A stretch of DNA of 64,000 bases. Origin: a bacterium SCSIO 12696 (GTDB lineage: Bacteria; Pseudomonadota; Gammaproteobacteria; Pseudomonadales; Porticoccaceae). Within the stretch, counting starts at the first letter, position 1, and each line of letters starts with the position of its first letter. Shown here one piece after another: positions 28,401 through 37,506 of the stretch. Both the position numbers and the translations under genes were made by a program. The notes under the pieces are model-generated. The model made no database searches. It was not told the origin of the DNA and saw only the letters and a program-made list of their open reading frames with translations. The stretch covers positions 1,736,001-1,800,000 of the forward strand of contig CP073744.1 of NCBI GenBank assembly GCA_024397955.1. Reading direction: 5' to 3'.

Positions 28401-31350
28401 TCATCAGCGCAATCAGTGGGCGCAGGTGCTCAGCAAACTCTTGCTGTGCCTGCTCACTGGCTGTCTCGTCATCAGTGGCGGCATCAAAGCTATCTTCGTC
28501 CAGCTCCATAGCCGCCGCAAACTCACTTTCTATGGACTCTTCCGCGTCATCAGCGGCAGTCTCGTCCTCAGTTTGCAGCATCGGCAACAGGCGCTGACGG
28601 GATTCTTCGATGCGTTGTAACAGCTCCGCTGAGCCTTCTATCGGGCTGTCCTGATCGCCCGCTTCCAGAGCGGGCAAGCTGTTTTCAAGCGCCGCAGTAC
28701 TGTCGGTAAGCAATTGAACCAGTGGCCAATCTACCGCTTTCTGGAAGTTGTAAAGGTCTTTCACCAGGCTTTCCAGGGGTTCAACCAATCGCGAAACCGT
28801 TGCCACTTCCGCCATAAATGCACTGCCTTTGAGGGTGTGCAGGGCGCGCAGCAAGCCCGGTGTCGGCAAACCGTAGTGCGGTGCCAACTGTTGAATCTCG
28901 GTGAGAAACAGGGATACGTCTTCCAGGTGTTTGCGAGTCTCGCTGACAAAGATAGACAACAGCTCGTTGCCCGCTTGATGGCCCGGCTCCTCTTCCACCA
29001 GCTCGACATCACCTTCCACATCATCCAGCTGAAAGTCGCCTGGCTCATCAAGCTCAAGCGCCTCTTCCTCGATTGCGTCTTGGGGAGCTTTATCCGCTTC
29101 TGCGGCAGGCGCTTGCAAGGCCGACAAGTCCGCTTCCTGGCAGTGAGCAACCGCACTGGCGTTGGCAATCAGCAAATCGATTTCAGCAGTATTTTCTTCA
29201 TCCTGGCGATGCTGGAAGTTGGCCACCATAGTGGGCAGCAACTTCACCGCGTGGTTAACCAACACGGGAATGTCAGAGCTCAGTGGTATCAGATTATCCA
29301 TGACCCGATTGAGCATGTACTCAATGGACCAGGCCAATTCACCGATGCGCATGGCCTCCACCATACGACCACTGCCTTTGAGGGTGTGAAAACCTCGGCG
29401 AATATCGCCCAATTCATCACCCGTAGAGGGGTTGGCACTCCACTGAGGCAGTTGTTCGCGCAAGGCGTCCAGCACCTCGCCCGCTTCTTCCACAAAGATG
29501 TCGATAATTTCTTCGTCGATATCGCTGTCGCTTTCCTCAGCCGCTTGTTCCGCAGCCTGAGCGATCAGCACCTCATTGACATCACCGGCCGCCGATTCTG
29601 GCTCCTCAATCAACAGCTGGTTGCTGTCGTTTAAAGTCAGCTCTTGAAGTTTTTCCTCAGCGGGCTCTTCACCGTGCAGCAGGGCAGCACTGTTCTCCGC
29701 CATCACCAATATGGATTCAGATTCACCGCTGTCTTCCCCAGACACATCCACACAACCATCCAGGTAGTACTCAATGCTGGTAATGGCATCGGCGAGGCTA
29801 TCCAGGGTGCGCCAATCGGGAATCGCGGTATCGGAAAGCAGGTTGTTTTGAATGTAGTGACAAGACTTTTCCAGCACTTTGGCTGGCCGTGCCAGGGACA
29901 TCATTTCCAGCGCCCCGCGTACCTCGGTCAATAATTGCGGAGCGTGTTCCAGAAAGTGCTTGTCCCACTGGGAGGAAATGTATTCGACGATGCTGTCTTT
30001 GACCTTTTCCAAGCCATTGCGGGTTTCGCGAAGCAGGGCTTCGCGGGCGCGATACAGCTCGGTATTGGCCTGCTCAGCGGGGTCGTGCAATACACCACCG
30101 GAGCTGCCCCAGGCCACCAGCGCCGACTCAACATCCACCAAGTGATTGGCCAGTTTTTCCAGCAGCTCGGCCTCCATTTTTTCGCCATTCTCGCGAACCG
30201 TTTCCATCTGCTGCTTGAGTTCATCCAGCGGCTCGGATAACTGGGTCTGGCCCACAAACGCCAAGGAATCGGACATCCGCGAGAAACAACCACAAAGCTG
30301 GCCAATCATGGCGTTGTCCAGCCCGCCTTCCAACTGATAACGGGTCACCAATTCTTTGGCGTTGTTGACCTCTTCCAATAACGCGGTGGCAATGGCGCGA
30401 ACCGCATCCGGGTCAAACGACGGCGCCAGGGAACCACCATCGCCAAATGAACCGGCCGGCAGGGCATCACGAAGGCGAAAAGCCTCGGTCACTTCGGCAA
30501 TACGCACTGTATCGGCATTGCTGAAAGCCACGTAGTAGAGCAGGTTTTTCAGCAGGCCGTGGGGCACTTCCCTCTGTAGGGAGGCGACACCGTGCTGCTG
30601 CAACTGACGAATTTCCCGATCCAGGGCGCGCAACAGTGAAGTCACCGCCGACGAGGTGGAAATACTGTGGTGGCTCAGGCCCTCCTGCACCGCCAGCGCA
30701 ACTCGCCACAACTGGTATTGGGCCGTGCCCTTGCTAAGCTCGCTGAGGCGGGTGAACACCCGGTTGATATAGCCCAGATTTTTGTCTCTGTCGGCATCGC
30801 GAATCAAACCCAGTAACGCCACTTGGTACATCTGGCGCAGTTTTTTCACCAGTTCCACAAAAGCGTCGTTGTCTGGCAGGCTGCTGCTGCGAACCCCAGA
30901 GTTGATGCCACTGAGATCGATGTGGGGGGAAAACAGTGAACCTTCAGACAGCAGTGGCTTGCCACGCACCGCGCGCAGATCGTTGATCAATGAAATCAGA
31001 GTGGCGGGTTGGTCGCTGCCACTACTACTTACCTGACGGATGTATTGGGGCAACTTCAGAGAGGCCTGAACCAATACCTCGCTGGCTTCATTAACATTGC
31101 TGATACGGTTTTCCAGCAAACCGCCGACCAGCTCTTCCATTTCTTCTGCCAACAGTATGGCACCGTGACATTCGGCAATCTTCAATGTGCCGTGCACCTG
31201 GTGGATACTGCTCTGGCAAAAACGGATTTGAGGCTCGTCGCTGGGATCCTTAAGGTAAGCATCCAGGGACTCGTAAGCCTGCTTTAACGACGCCTCAATT
31301 TCGTCTACCAGCCATTCCAGGTTGTGCAGACTGCCGTTTTCTCTATTCAC
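25405..31350 (-). CDS. chpA: ChpA hybrid sensor kinase of the type IV pilus chemosensory system
   Basis: A 1981-residue CheA-like hybrid kinase. Three canonical Hpt domains show His655, His838 and His1267 in H-T-L-K-G or H-T-F-K-G. The N-terminal H-Q-V-H-G at 50-54 may be a fourth, and the region to about 550 is helical and Hpt-like. A Glu/Pro/Gln-rich linker (about 1100-1205) precedes Hpt3. The catalytic part has the N box (about 1560-1570), D-D-G-R-G-L at 1604 and G-R-G-V-G-L-D, then CheW (about 1690-1835) and a receiver with Asp1907. Pseudomonas ChpA is longer (2472 residues) with eight phosphotransfer domains. Start is GTG 31350 with AGGAG 6 bases upstream, just after the pilK stop. Confidence 0.95.
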   Translation of the reverse strand: MNRENGSLHNLEWLVDEIEASLKQAYESLDAYLKDPSDEPQIRFCQSSIHQVHGTLKIAECHGAILLAEEMEELVGGLLENRISNVNEASEVLVQASLKLPQYIRQVSSSGSDQPATLISLINDLRAVRGKPLLSEGSLFSPHIDLSGINSGVRSSSLPDNDAFVELVKKLRQMYQVALLGLIRDADRDKNLGYINRVFTRLSELSKGTAQYQLWRVALAVQEGLSHHSISTSSAVTSLLRALDREIRQLQQHGVASLQREVPHGLLKNLLYYVAFSNADTVRIAEVTEAFRLRDALPAGSFGDGGSLAPSFDPDAVRAIATALLEEVNNAKELVTRYQLEGGLDNAMIGQLCGCFSRMSDSLAFVGQTQLSEPLDELKQQMETVRENGEKMEAELLEKLANHLVDVESALVAWGSSGGVLHDPAEQANTELYRAREALLRETRNGLEKVKDSIVEYISSQWDKHFLEHAPQLLTEVRGALEMMSLARPAKVLEKSCHYIQNNLLSDTAIPDWRTLDSLADAITSIEYYLDGCVDVSGEDSGESESILVMAENSAALLHGEEPAEEKLQELTLNDSNQLLIEEPESAAGDVNEVLIAQAAEQAAEESDSDIDEEIIDIFVEEAGEVLDALREQLPQWSANPSTGDELGDIRRGFHTLKGSGRMVEAMRIGELAWSIEYMLNRVMDNLIPLSSDIPVLVNHAVKLLPTMVANFQHRQDEENTAEIDLLIANASAVAHCQEADLSALQAPAAEADKAPQDAIEEEALELDEPGDFQLDDVEGDVELVEEEPGHQAGNELLSIFVSETRKHLEDVSLFLTEIQQLAPHYGLPTPGLLRALHTLKGSAFMAEVATVSRLVEPLESLVKDLYNFQKAVDWPLVQLLTDSTAALENSLPALEAGDQDSPIEGSAELLQRIEESRQRLLPMLQTEDETAADDAEESIESEFAAAMELDEDSFDAATDDETASEQAQQEFAEHLRPLIALMTDGLHQLMEAEDTFAEWRDSGEQPPLEQLVAEYDELGRAADKAGEQPLTQLSAKLADTLQVAELSAVDKPQPATEVLIAAHENLFAMIDALAAGQQMPDAEAHVEALDALANQWHQQTAEPEPEPQVVSELLEPTVEEDGQDVEEAALTDSLDNEDLSEPELAAEEPVAEQLEQRIEEPAQDEAEPEDIEQPVAEEEPQLEEESQPEEEPQPEPEPQALPETPVPFIPPVAATDSDDDQFDLEVLVIFMEETGELLETIDNSVYSWREEPQVNTWPDEIKRALHTFKGGARMAAQDELGDLSHNFESWLIESQHRAGKDDAFFGEVQQHLDQLHQSVRQLASSIGGQPEVVAEETKDSDSKPAVAADLGNSVLPQLLANADIQAPEEMVKVSAGLLDNLVNLAGETSISRGRVEQQISSFGFALDEMNTTIRRLQDQVRRLGIETEAQVIFRREQIESAGSEEEFDPLEMDRYSKLQQLSRSLMESASDLLDLKTTLGHNAKETENLLVQQGRINTDLQEGLMRSRMVPFSRLVPRLRRIVRQVSAELDKRVELQLLNVEGEMDRSVLEKMLPALDHMLRNAIDHGIESGDQRTASGKSEQGSISIDLSREGGDILIKLADDGRGLNIDKIRAQAIKQGMMAHESNLSDHEVVQFILEPGFSTSETVSHISGRGVGLDVVNAEVRQLGGAVAIRSQEGQGTEFQVRLPFTVSINRALMIEIGEDSYALPLTSIDGVVRLSPQQLENYYNNPQLRYEYGGSEYSIRHLGSLLQEGTPPRISSDEPSIPLVLVRSEQQSYAVQVDRLVGSSEIVVKTLGPQFSTVPGLSGATVLGDGRVVVILDLLALLRTQKSSAIAKVQWVEDADAAAAKSNVPMVMVVDDSVTVRKVTSRFLEREGFNVLTAKDGADAMLLLREHDPDVMLLDIEMPRMDGFEVASRVRSMGRFADLPIIMITSRTGDKHRERALSLGVNHYLGKPYREEDLRDAIDELLAVTAEES

Positions 31351-32268
31351 TCAAAGCTCCTCACTGACGCCCAGCTCTGAGGCCGGGTCGCCGCGCCGAT
31401 AAATTTGTACTGCCCGCGCAGGTACGCGTTGCATATGCGGTGGCTGCCAACTGGCCAACTCACCAGGGCCAACAATCAGGTGGCCTCCCGGCTTTAAACA
31501 GGCAACCAGATTTGCCACCAACTGGTGCCGCTGCCAGCGGCGAAAATAGGGCAACAAGTTCTGACAGTAAATCAGGTCTGCCCCTTTAAGCTGTGGGCTA
31601 TCGGCCAACTGCAGAACGTTACCGCGCACAAAGCAGGTATGGCGCCGCAATTGCTCACCCACGATCCAATCGCCACTGGGCCGACTGTCAAAATAGTGGT
31701 CTCTCTGACGCTGGCTCAAGCCCATCAACTGCGTTGAAGTGTAGATACCGCCCCGCGCTCGGGCAACCGCCTGAGCACTGATATCCAAACCGATTACACC
31801 GTAGCTGTTACGGGAATCGAAGCAGTTGTCGGCCAGAACCAACGCCAGGGAGTAGGTTTCTTCACCGCTGGAACAACCCACACTCCAGGCGGTAAAGCTG
31901 CTGCTGGCACCGGGCTTGGCAATACCCGATTGACCGCAGCGGTTAGTCTGAAAATCACGCCATATTGTCGCCACCGCATCCATGGATTCACAGTGGCGAA
32001 AAAAGCGCGTATCTCGTACCAGTATGGTATCGAGAAAGCGCGTCCATTCCGGGTCGCTATCTGGCCGGTTGGCCAGCTGCTGGTAGTACTGCATAGGCTC
32101 TGCAATACCCAGCTCGCACACCAGAGTGACAATGCGTTTTACCAGCCAGTCACTGTCCAGGGTGTCTGCACGAACACCGGTACGGCGCTCCAACAGCTGT
32201 TGCCACAGCACCAGCTGGCGGTCATCAACACCGCCACAGCTGGATTGCACACTGTTGGATAACATCAT
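31351..32268 (-). CDS. pilK: PilK, CheR-type receptor methyltransferase
   Basis: A 305-residue CheR family protein that transfers methyl groups from S-adenosylmethionine to glutamates of the receptor PilJ. It has the helical N-domain and the SAM-binding domain with W-S-V-G-C-S-S-G-E-E-T-Y-S-L-A and G-L-D-I-S. I chose ATG 32268 over the TTG at 32277. Its stop abuts the chpA start. No ChpB methylesterase partner is seen in the operon. Confidence 0.92.
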   Translation of the reverse strand: MMLSNSVQSSCGGVDDRQLVLWQQLLERRTGVRADTLDSDWLVKRIVTLVCELGIAEPMQYYQQLANRPDSDPEWTRFLDTILVRDTRFFRHCESMDAVATIWRDFQTNRCGQSGIAKPGASSSFTAWSVGCSSGEETYSLALVLADNCFDSRNSYGVIGLDISAQAVARARGGIYTSTQLMGLSQRQRDHYFDSRPSGDWIVGEQLRRHTCFVRGNVLQLADSPQLKGADLIYCQNLLPYFRRWQRHQLVANLVACLKPGGHLIVGPGELASWQPPHMQRVPARAVQIYRRGDPASELGVSEEL

Positions 32269-32290
32269 CGCAAGCAACCGTCAGAAGTGA

Positions 32291-34768
32291 TTAGTAGCGA
32301 CGCTCTTTGTCGTCGCCCAGGTCACCGTCCAGTTCTACAATAAAGTCTTGATCCTGATCATCGTCTGACGACTGTTCGCCATCCAGATCAATCACCACCT
32401 CGCCATTGCCCAGATAATCGCTATCAGTGGCAATGTCCAAGCTGTCATCATTATCAGCAGAGGCCGCTACATCGTATTCATTACCAGCATCATCGTCGGC
32501 CAGGGTGTCGGCGATGTCTTCGGCCATAGCCACCAGCTCATCGGTCGGCTGATCATCTTGCGCATCAAAGCTGCCATTGAAATCGGCAAACTCTTCCGGG
32601 TGACGATCAAAATCGGCGTTGTCGGATAGCTCTTCTTCGGCATAGCTGTCTGCCTGTACCGTTTCCTCTACCGCCTGTTGCTGATCGGCGTCGGCCATGG
32701 TATCGGCACCAATGGCATCGAGGTCAGTTTCAGCAGTAGGCGTTACTGGAGCAACGGACGCCAGGTCACCGGGCAACTTAAAGCCACTCACGGACTCACG
32801 CATATCCACGGCCATCTCGGCCAGCTCACCAACCGACGATGCTGTGGTAGTGGTACCGGACAGGGTTTGCGAGGAAATTTCCTGAATCACGTTCATGGTG
32901 CCGGATACGTGACTGGCAGTTTTCGCCTGCTGGCGCGCCGCCGAGGAGATGTCCTGAATCAGTTCTGCCAAGTCGGCGGATACGTTTTCGATTTCTTCCA
33001 GGGCGACACCGGCGTTGTGGGCCAGGTCGGCACCCTTCACCACTTCGGTGGTGGTGGACTCCATGGAGCTCACCGCTTCGTTGGTATCGGTCTGAATGGT
33101 TTTCACCAGCGAGGCAATCTGCTTGGTGGCTGCTGCAGAGCGTTCCGCCAGGCCCTGTACCTCGTCCGCAACCACCGCAAAACCGCGGCCAGCTTCACCG
33201 GCCATGGACGCCTGAATGGCGGCGTTCAAGGCGAGGATGTTGGTCTGGTCGGCAATTTCGTTAATCAGGCTCACGATATCGCCAATTTCCTGGGAGGATT
33301 CACCCAGGCGTTTAATACGCTTCGAAGTATCCTGAATCTGCTCGCGAATGGTGTCCATGCCATCGATGGTATCCCGTACCACCTCACCACCTTTCTTGGC
33401 GATGGATACCGAGCGCTCTGCCACCACGGCGGACTCGGAAGCGTTGGTGGATACCTGGTCAATGGTCACCGCCATTTCGTTAATGGCCGCAGAGGCGCCG
33501 ATAATTTCCTGGGCCTGGTGTTCGGAGGCTTCCGATAACTGCAGTGCCGTGGCGCGGGTTTCACTGGCGGAGGCATTTACGTTTTCCGCCGAATCCTGAA
33601 TGCGCGCCACCAGTGTGCGCAGCTGGTCAATGGCGTAGTTGATGGAGTCGGCGATGGCGCCAGTAAAGTCTTCAGTTACCGTAGCCTGAGAAGTCAAATC
33701 ACCTTCACCCAAGTCGCCAATTTCATCCAGCAGGCGAATCAGAGCGTTCTGGTTGCGATCATTCTCTTCGGCAGATTCCACAGAGCGACGGCGAGTGGCT
33801 ACCAGCGACTGCACAATCATCAGAATCACCAACACAATGGCCGCAGCACCACCGAGCAGTGCGGTTTGCTGGTTGAGTTGGCGACCGTCCTGCAAACCGT
33901 CGATGGTTTCACCCAGGGAGATGATTTCATTCACCAGGCTGTTGGATTCGTTCAGTACCGCATCACTGGCTTTACGAGCGGCAAACAGTTTTGGCGTGGC
34001 GTTGTAGATTTCTTCCACCTGGCCGCTGACAAATTCAAATTGTTTGCTGACTTCGTCGAGGCTGGCGCGGGCATTGCGATTGGCCACCCGGCTAATGCCC
34101 ATGGCGGTGTCGCCTTTGAGCAGGCCGTTAAGCACCACACCGAATACTCGGGCATCCTGGTTAAATTGCTCAGCGGCCGCTTCTGAAGCGGCTCCACCGG
34201 CAAGCATTTTGTCGATGTTACGACCGATACGTTCCGCCAGCCAGGCTTGCTCTTGGGCTTTGGCAATCTGGTCCCGTGGAGAGCCACCGCTGATCAGCAG
34301 GTCCACGACTTCTACGTGCTTAGCTTGTAACGCCGGCAGGGTGGAGTTGAGGTTGGAGGCCACCTCGTTGAGCAGCAGGATGGTCTCTTTGTCGTTGAGA
34401 ATGGTTTCGGCATTGCTCTTTACCACACCCCAACTGCGATCCATGTTGCTGAGAGCAGTGCCCGCCATTTGCGCTTCACTGGAAAGCTCAGATTTCAGGC
34501 TACTCCAGGTACTGTCAATGCTTTGCACCTGGCTTGCCAGCGTCTCAAAATCGTCGCGGCTGCCACTGGTGGCACCCCGCAGCGGTGTCGGCAGTGCCGA
34601 AGAGAGAGATCGCAATTCGCCCACTTTATCGCGGTTTTCACTGTCGCGGGCAGAATCCTGAATCACCACCCAAACGTTGTAGCCCACAAAGCCGAGTACT
34701 GCCACCAACAGGATGGCTAATAACACTTGCAAGCCGCTGAATTTTGCCTTTTTGGCACCGCTAATCAT
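32291..34768 (-). CDS. pilJ: PilJ, methyl-accepting chemoreceptor of twitching motility
   Basis: An 825-residue receptor: membrane helix 1 (about 12-33), a helical periplasmic region with PilJ-type repeats (to about 300), membrane helix 2 (about 303-325), a HAMP-like segment and the MCP signalling hairpin with N-E-I-A-D-Q-T-N-I-L-A-L-N-A-A-I-Q-A near 520. Pseudomonas PilJ has 682 residues. The excess is a very acidic Asp/Glu-rich C-terminal tail of about 140 residues with no methylation or CheR-docking motif that I recognise. It is followed by pilK after 22 bases. Confidence 0.95.
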   Translation of the reverse strand: MISGAKKAKFSGLQVLLAILLVAVLGFVGYNVWVVIQDSARDSENRDKVGELRSLSSALPTPLRGATSGSRDDFETLASQVQSIDSTWSSLKSELSSEAQMAGTALSNMDRSWGVVKSNAETILNDKETILLLNEVASNLNSTLPALQAKHVEVVDLLISGGSPRDQIAKAQEQAWLAERIGRNIDKMLAGGAASEAAAEQFNQDARVFGVVLNGLLKGDTAMGISRVANRNARASLDEVSKQFEFVSGQVEEIYNATPKLFAARKASDAVLNESNSLVNEIISLGETIDGLQDGRQLNQQTALLGGAAAIVLVILMIVQSLVATRRRSVESAEENDRNQNALIRLLDEIGDLGEGDLTSQATVTEDFTGAIADSINYAIDQLRTLVARIQDSAENVNASASETRATALQLSEASEHQAQEIIGASAAINEMAVTIDQVSTNASESAVVAERSVSIAKKGGEVVRDTIDGMDTIREQIQDTSKRIKRLGESSQEIGDIVSLINEIADQTNILALNAAIQASMAGEAGRGFAVVADEVQGLAERSAAATKQIASLVKTIQTDTNEAVSSMESTTTEVVKGADLAHNAGVALEEIENVSADLAELIQDISSAARQQAKTASHVSGTMNVIQEISSQTLSGTTTTASSVGELAEMAVDMRESVSGFKLPGDLASVAPVTPTAETDLDAIGADTMADADQQQAVEETVQADSYAEEELSDNADFDRHPEEFADFNGSFDAQDDQPTDELVAMAEDIADTLADDDAGNEYDVAASADNDDSLDIATDSDYLGNGEVVIDLDGEQSSDDDQDQDFIVELDGDLGDDKERRY

Positions 34769-34839
34769 GGTATTAACTCCGTCAAAATGATCTTGTTTTT
34801 ATCTTATTGTTATTGCGGTTTGATGTTATGAAACCGACA

Positions 34840-35379
34840 TCAAGCCGTTACGCTTAAAAAACGCACGTCACTGGCCAAGCGCAACGGGCGAAATACACCC
34901 CAGACGTTATCGCCGTCACGATAACCGCCTTCGAGGTAACCGGAGATGGGGCCAGAATCCTCGACCTCATCAATAAAGGTATCCACCGGGAAGTGGCGCA
35001 TACCCAGCACTTCATCCACCTGCAAACCGGCAAACACGCCGTGCATGTCCATCACCAGCACCCGCTGCTGTTTCGGTGCAGTGGTCAGTTGAGTACCAAC
35101 AAATTCCGCCAGATCGATAATCGGCAGCAGGCGACCGCGCACATTGGCCACGCCGCGCACCCAGCTTTGGACTCGCGGCAGGCGGGTGCAATGGGGCACT
35201 TCCAAAAGCTCGACGATATCGCTGAATGGCACGGCAAACTGCTGGCCCTGCAAAGCAAAGCACACCACCGATACGGTGGGCACCACTTGCTCTTCACTGG
35301 GTAGGCGTCGATCGCTCTGGCGACAATAGGTGTCCAGAGCAACCAGGGTCTGAAAGGCGGATGACGCGCGCAAACTCAC
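34840..35379 (-). CDS. pilI: PilI, CheW-like coupling protein
   Basis: A 179-residue CheW-domain protein that links PilJ to ChpA. Typical segments are F-A-L-Q-G-Q-Q-F-A-V-P-F, W-V-R-G-V-A-N-V-R-G-R-L-L-P-I-I-D-L and D-E-V-L-G-M-R. Start is GTG 35379, which lies 2 bases after the pilH stop, so translation is likely coupled. Confidence 0.93.
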   Translation of the reverse strand: MSLRASSAFQTLVALDTYCRQSDRRLPSEEQVVPTVSVVCFALQGQQFAVPFSDIVELLEVPHCTRLPRVQSWVRGVANVRGRLLPIIDLAEFVGTQLTTAPKQQRVLVMDMHGVFAGLQVDEVLGMRHFPVDTFIDEVEDSGPISGYLEGGYRDGDNVWGVFRPLRLASDVRFLSVTA

Positions 35380-35381
35380 GG

Positions 35382-35744
35382 TCAGGCCACCACTTCATTG
35401 ATGGCTTGAATCAGGCTCTTCTCACTCACCGGTTTCGCCAAATAGGCGCGGGCGCCCTGGCGAGCTCCCCAAACCCGGTCGGTCTGCTGGTCTTTGGTGG
35501 TGACAATAATCACTGGAATATGACTGGTATCTTCGCCGCGGGTGAGCTGGCGGGTGGCCTGAAAGCCATTGAGGCCCGGCATCACAATATCCATCAACAC
35601 CACATCTGGCTGCTCCTGGCGAGCGATTTCAATCCCCAGTTCGCCAGACTCCGCTGACAACACACTGTGCCCACCCTTGGATAACATGGAGGACAGCTTA
35701 TGCGTTTCCGTGGGAGAGTCATCTACGATAAGTACTTTTGCCAT
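35382..35744 (-). CDS. pilH: PilH response regulator
   Basis: A 120-residue stand-alone receiver domain. The acidic pair (V-D-D-S), phosphoacceptor Asp in V-L-M-D-I-V-M-P-G, Thr in I-V-T-T-K-D and Lys in L-A-K-P-V are in place. In Pseudomonas PilH counters PilG and tunes cAMP and retraction. It is the second gene after pilG, 72 bases away. Confidence 0.94.
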   Translation of the reverse strand: MAKVLIVDDSPTETHKLSSMLSKGGHSVLSAESGELGIEIARQEQPDVVLMDIVMPGLNGFQATRQLTRGEDTSHIPVIIVTTKDQQTDRVWGARQGARAYLAKPVSEKSLIQAINEVVA

Positions 35745-35816
35745 AACAAACGTTAATCCTGTTGTGTATTGTTATTATATTTTTACGCGCCTGAACACAG
35801 AGCGCAGCCAGCCCTA

Positions 35817-36209
35817 TCAAGCAGTTTGGGGCTGAGCGTAGCGATCCAGTGCTTCAAATAACTCGTTTTTGCTAAACGGTTTGGTCAAATAATCATCGGC
35901 CCCGACAATGCGTCCCTTGGCCTTGTCAAATAAGCCATCTTTACTGGACAACATAATCACCGGGGTATGGCGAAATTGACTGTTGTTCTTGATAAGGGCA
36001 CAGGTTTGGTAACCATCCAGGCGGGGCATCATGATGTCTACAAAGATCACATCCGGCTGGGTATCGGCAATTTTTGACAGGGAATCAAAGCCATCCACTG
36101 CAGTAATCACTTCACAACCGGTTTTAGACAGCAGGGTTTCCGCGGTTCTGCGGATGGTGTTACTGTCGTCAATCACCATTACCTTGAGGTCTTTGCGACT
36201 CTCTTCCAT
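35817..36209 (-). CDS. pilG: PilG response regulator
   Basis: A 130-residue receiver domain with D-D-S-N-T-I-R-R, phosphoacceptor Asp in F-V-D-I-M-M-P-R-L-D-G-Y, M-L-S-S-K-D and Y-L-T-K-P-F. PilG promotes pilus extension and cAMP signalling in Pseudomonas. It is the first gene of the Pil-Chp operon, whose order pilG-H-I-J-K-chpA-chpC matches Pseudomonas apart from chpB. Confidence 0.95.
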   Translation of the reverse strand: MEESRKDLKVMVIDDSNTIRRTAETLLSKTGCEVITAVDGFDSLSKIADTQPDVIFVDIMMPRLDGYQTCALIKNNSQFRHTPVIMLSSKDGLFDKAKGRIVGADDYLTKPFSKNELFEALDRYAQPQTA

Positions 36210-36551
36210 AACTACAACACCACTGTTTTATAGGACTTATTTAATTATTTTGGTAAGGCCGGGCATTCCCAGCCAACGGAGCGTTTGTAACACACTTTAT
36301 CGGCACTTACTATCGCTCACTTAACCGCTAAAAACCCCTTTCGGTTCAGGGTCACAAAAACACCAATTTCAGTTGCCACAACGCTGCTGACACCTTAACT
36401 TGTGCACCTGTGAGCACAGCGCCAACACAGGGTAAAAGCAGAACCATAAGCAGGTGACGACAATTACCGGCACTTTGTCACAGCAACAACGACGGACAAA
36501 CACCGTTATCATACGAACTTCCTACTGCCAAAACGTGATACAGGTATCAGT
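36210..36551. other. Divergent spacer between pilG and gshB
   Basis: A 342-base non-coding stretch that must carry the promoters of the Pil-Chp operon and of gshB. I see a short TGTGC/GCACA inverted repeat (36401-36418) and a TATCAT that resembles a -10 box at 36507-36512, but no convincing -35 at the right distance. No RNA gene or small ORF stands out. Confidence 0.4.
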
Positions 36552-37496
36552 ATGACTATACAGCTCGGCGTCATCATGGACCCGATTGACAGCATCAACT
36601 ACAAGAAAGACACCACACTGGCCATGATGCTGGCCGCCAGCCGCAAAGGCTGGGAATTGTGGTACATGGAGCAAGGCGACTTGGCACTGGACAATGGCAC
36701 CGCAGCGGCGCGTATGCGCCCATTGAAAGTGTTTGCCGACCCGGATCATTTCTACGAACTGGGTGAACCCCAAATTCGACCATTGGCAGAGCTGAATACG
36801 GTGCTGATGCGCAAAGACCCACCGTTTAACAGCGAGTACATCTACTCCAGCTACATTCTGGAAGCTGCTGAGCGCGATGGCGTACTGGTGGCCAACAAAC
36901 CCCAGAGTCTGCGCGACTGCAACGAAAAAGTATTTGCGACCTTGTTCCCCCAGTGCACCCCACCACTGTTGGTCAGCAGTGACGAACAACAACTAAAAGC
37001 GTTTCACAAAGAGCATGGAGACACCATCTACAAACCGCTGGATGGCATGGGTGGCTCAGCGATCTTTCGCGTTAAGGGTGACGACTCCAACCTCAGCGTC
37101 ATCATTGAAACCCTGACCAATTACGGTCAGCAAACCATCATGGCACAGCGCTATATCCCGGAGATCAAGGCCGGTGACAAACGCATTTTGATGGTGGATG
37201 GCGAACCCATGCCCCACTGCCTGGCACGCATCCCCAGCCAGGGCGAACTGCGCGGCAACCTGGCCGCCGGTGGTAGCGGCGTGGTACAACCACTGAGTGA
37301 TCGCGATCGCTGGATTGCAGAGCAGGTGGGGCCAGAGCTGAAAAAACGTGGTTTGCTGTTTGTGGGCCTGGATGTGATTGGCGACTACCTCACCGAGATC
37401 AACGTCACCAGCCCAACTTGCATTCAGGAGATTGACCGCGACAGCGGTTCGGACATTGCCGGCAAGCTGATGGACGTTATTGAGAAGAAACTGTAG
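36552..37496 (+). CDS. gshB: Glutathione synthetase
   Basis: A 314-residue ATP-grasp enzyme that joins gamma-glutamylcysteine and glycine. It has the N-terminal G-V-I-M-D-P-I and the ATP-grasp segments K-P-L-D-G-M-G-G, Q-R-Y-I-P-E-I-K-x-G-D-K-R and N-V-T-S-P-T. Its position next to pilG, transcribed the other way, is the Pseudomonas arrangement. Confidence 0.97.
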   Translation: MTIQLGVIMDPIDSINYKKDTTLAMMLAASRKGWELWYMEQGDLALDNGTAAARMRPLKVFADPDHFYELGEPQIRPLAELNTVLMRKDPPFNSEYIYSSYILEAAERDGVLVANKPQSLRDCNEKVFATLFPQCTPPLLVSSDEQQLKAFHKEHGDTIYKPLDGMGGSAIFRVKGDDSNLSVIIETLTNYGQQTIMAQRYIPEIKAGDKRILMVDGEPMPHCLARIPSQGELRGNLAAGGSGVVQPLSDRDRWIAEQVGPELKKRGLLFVGLDVIGDYLTEINVTSPTCIQEIDRDSGSDIAGKLMDVIEKKL

Positions 37497-37506
37497 AGCA
37501 GACGCC

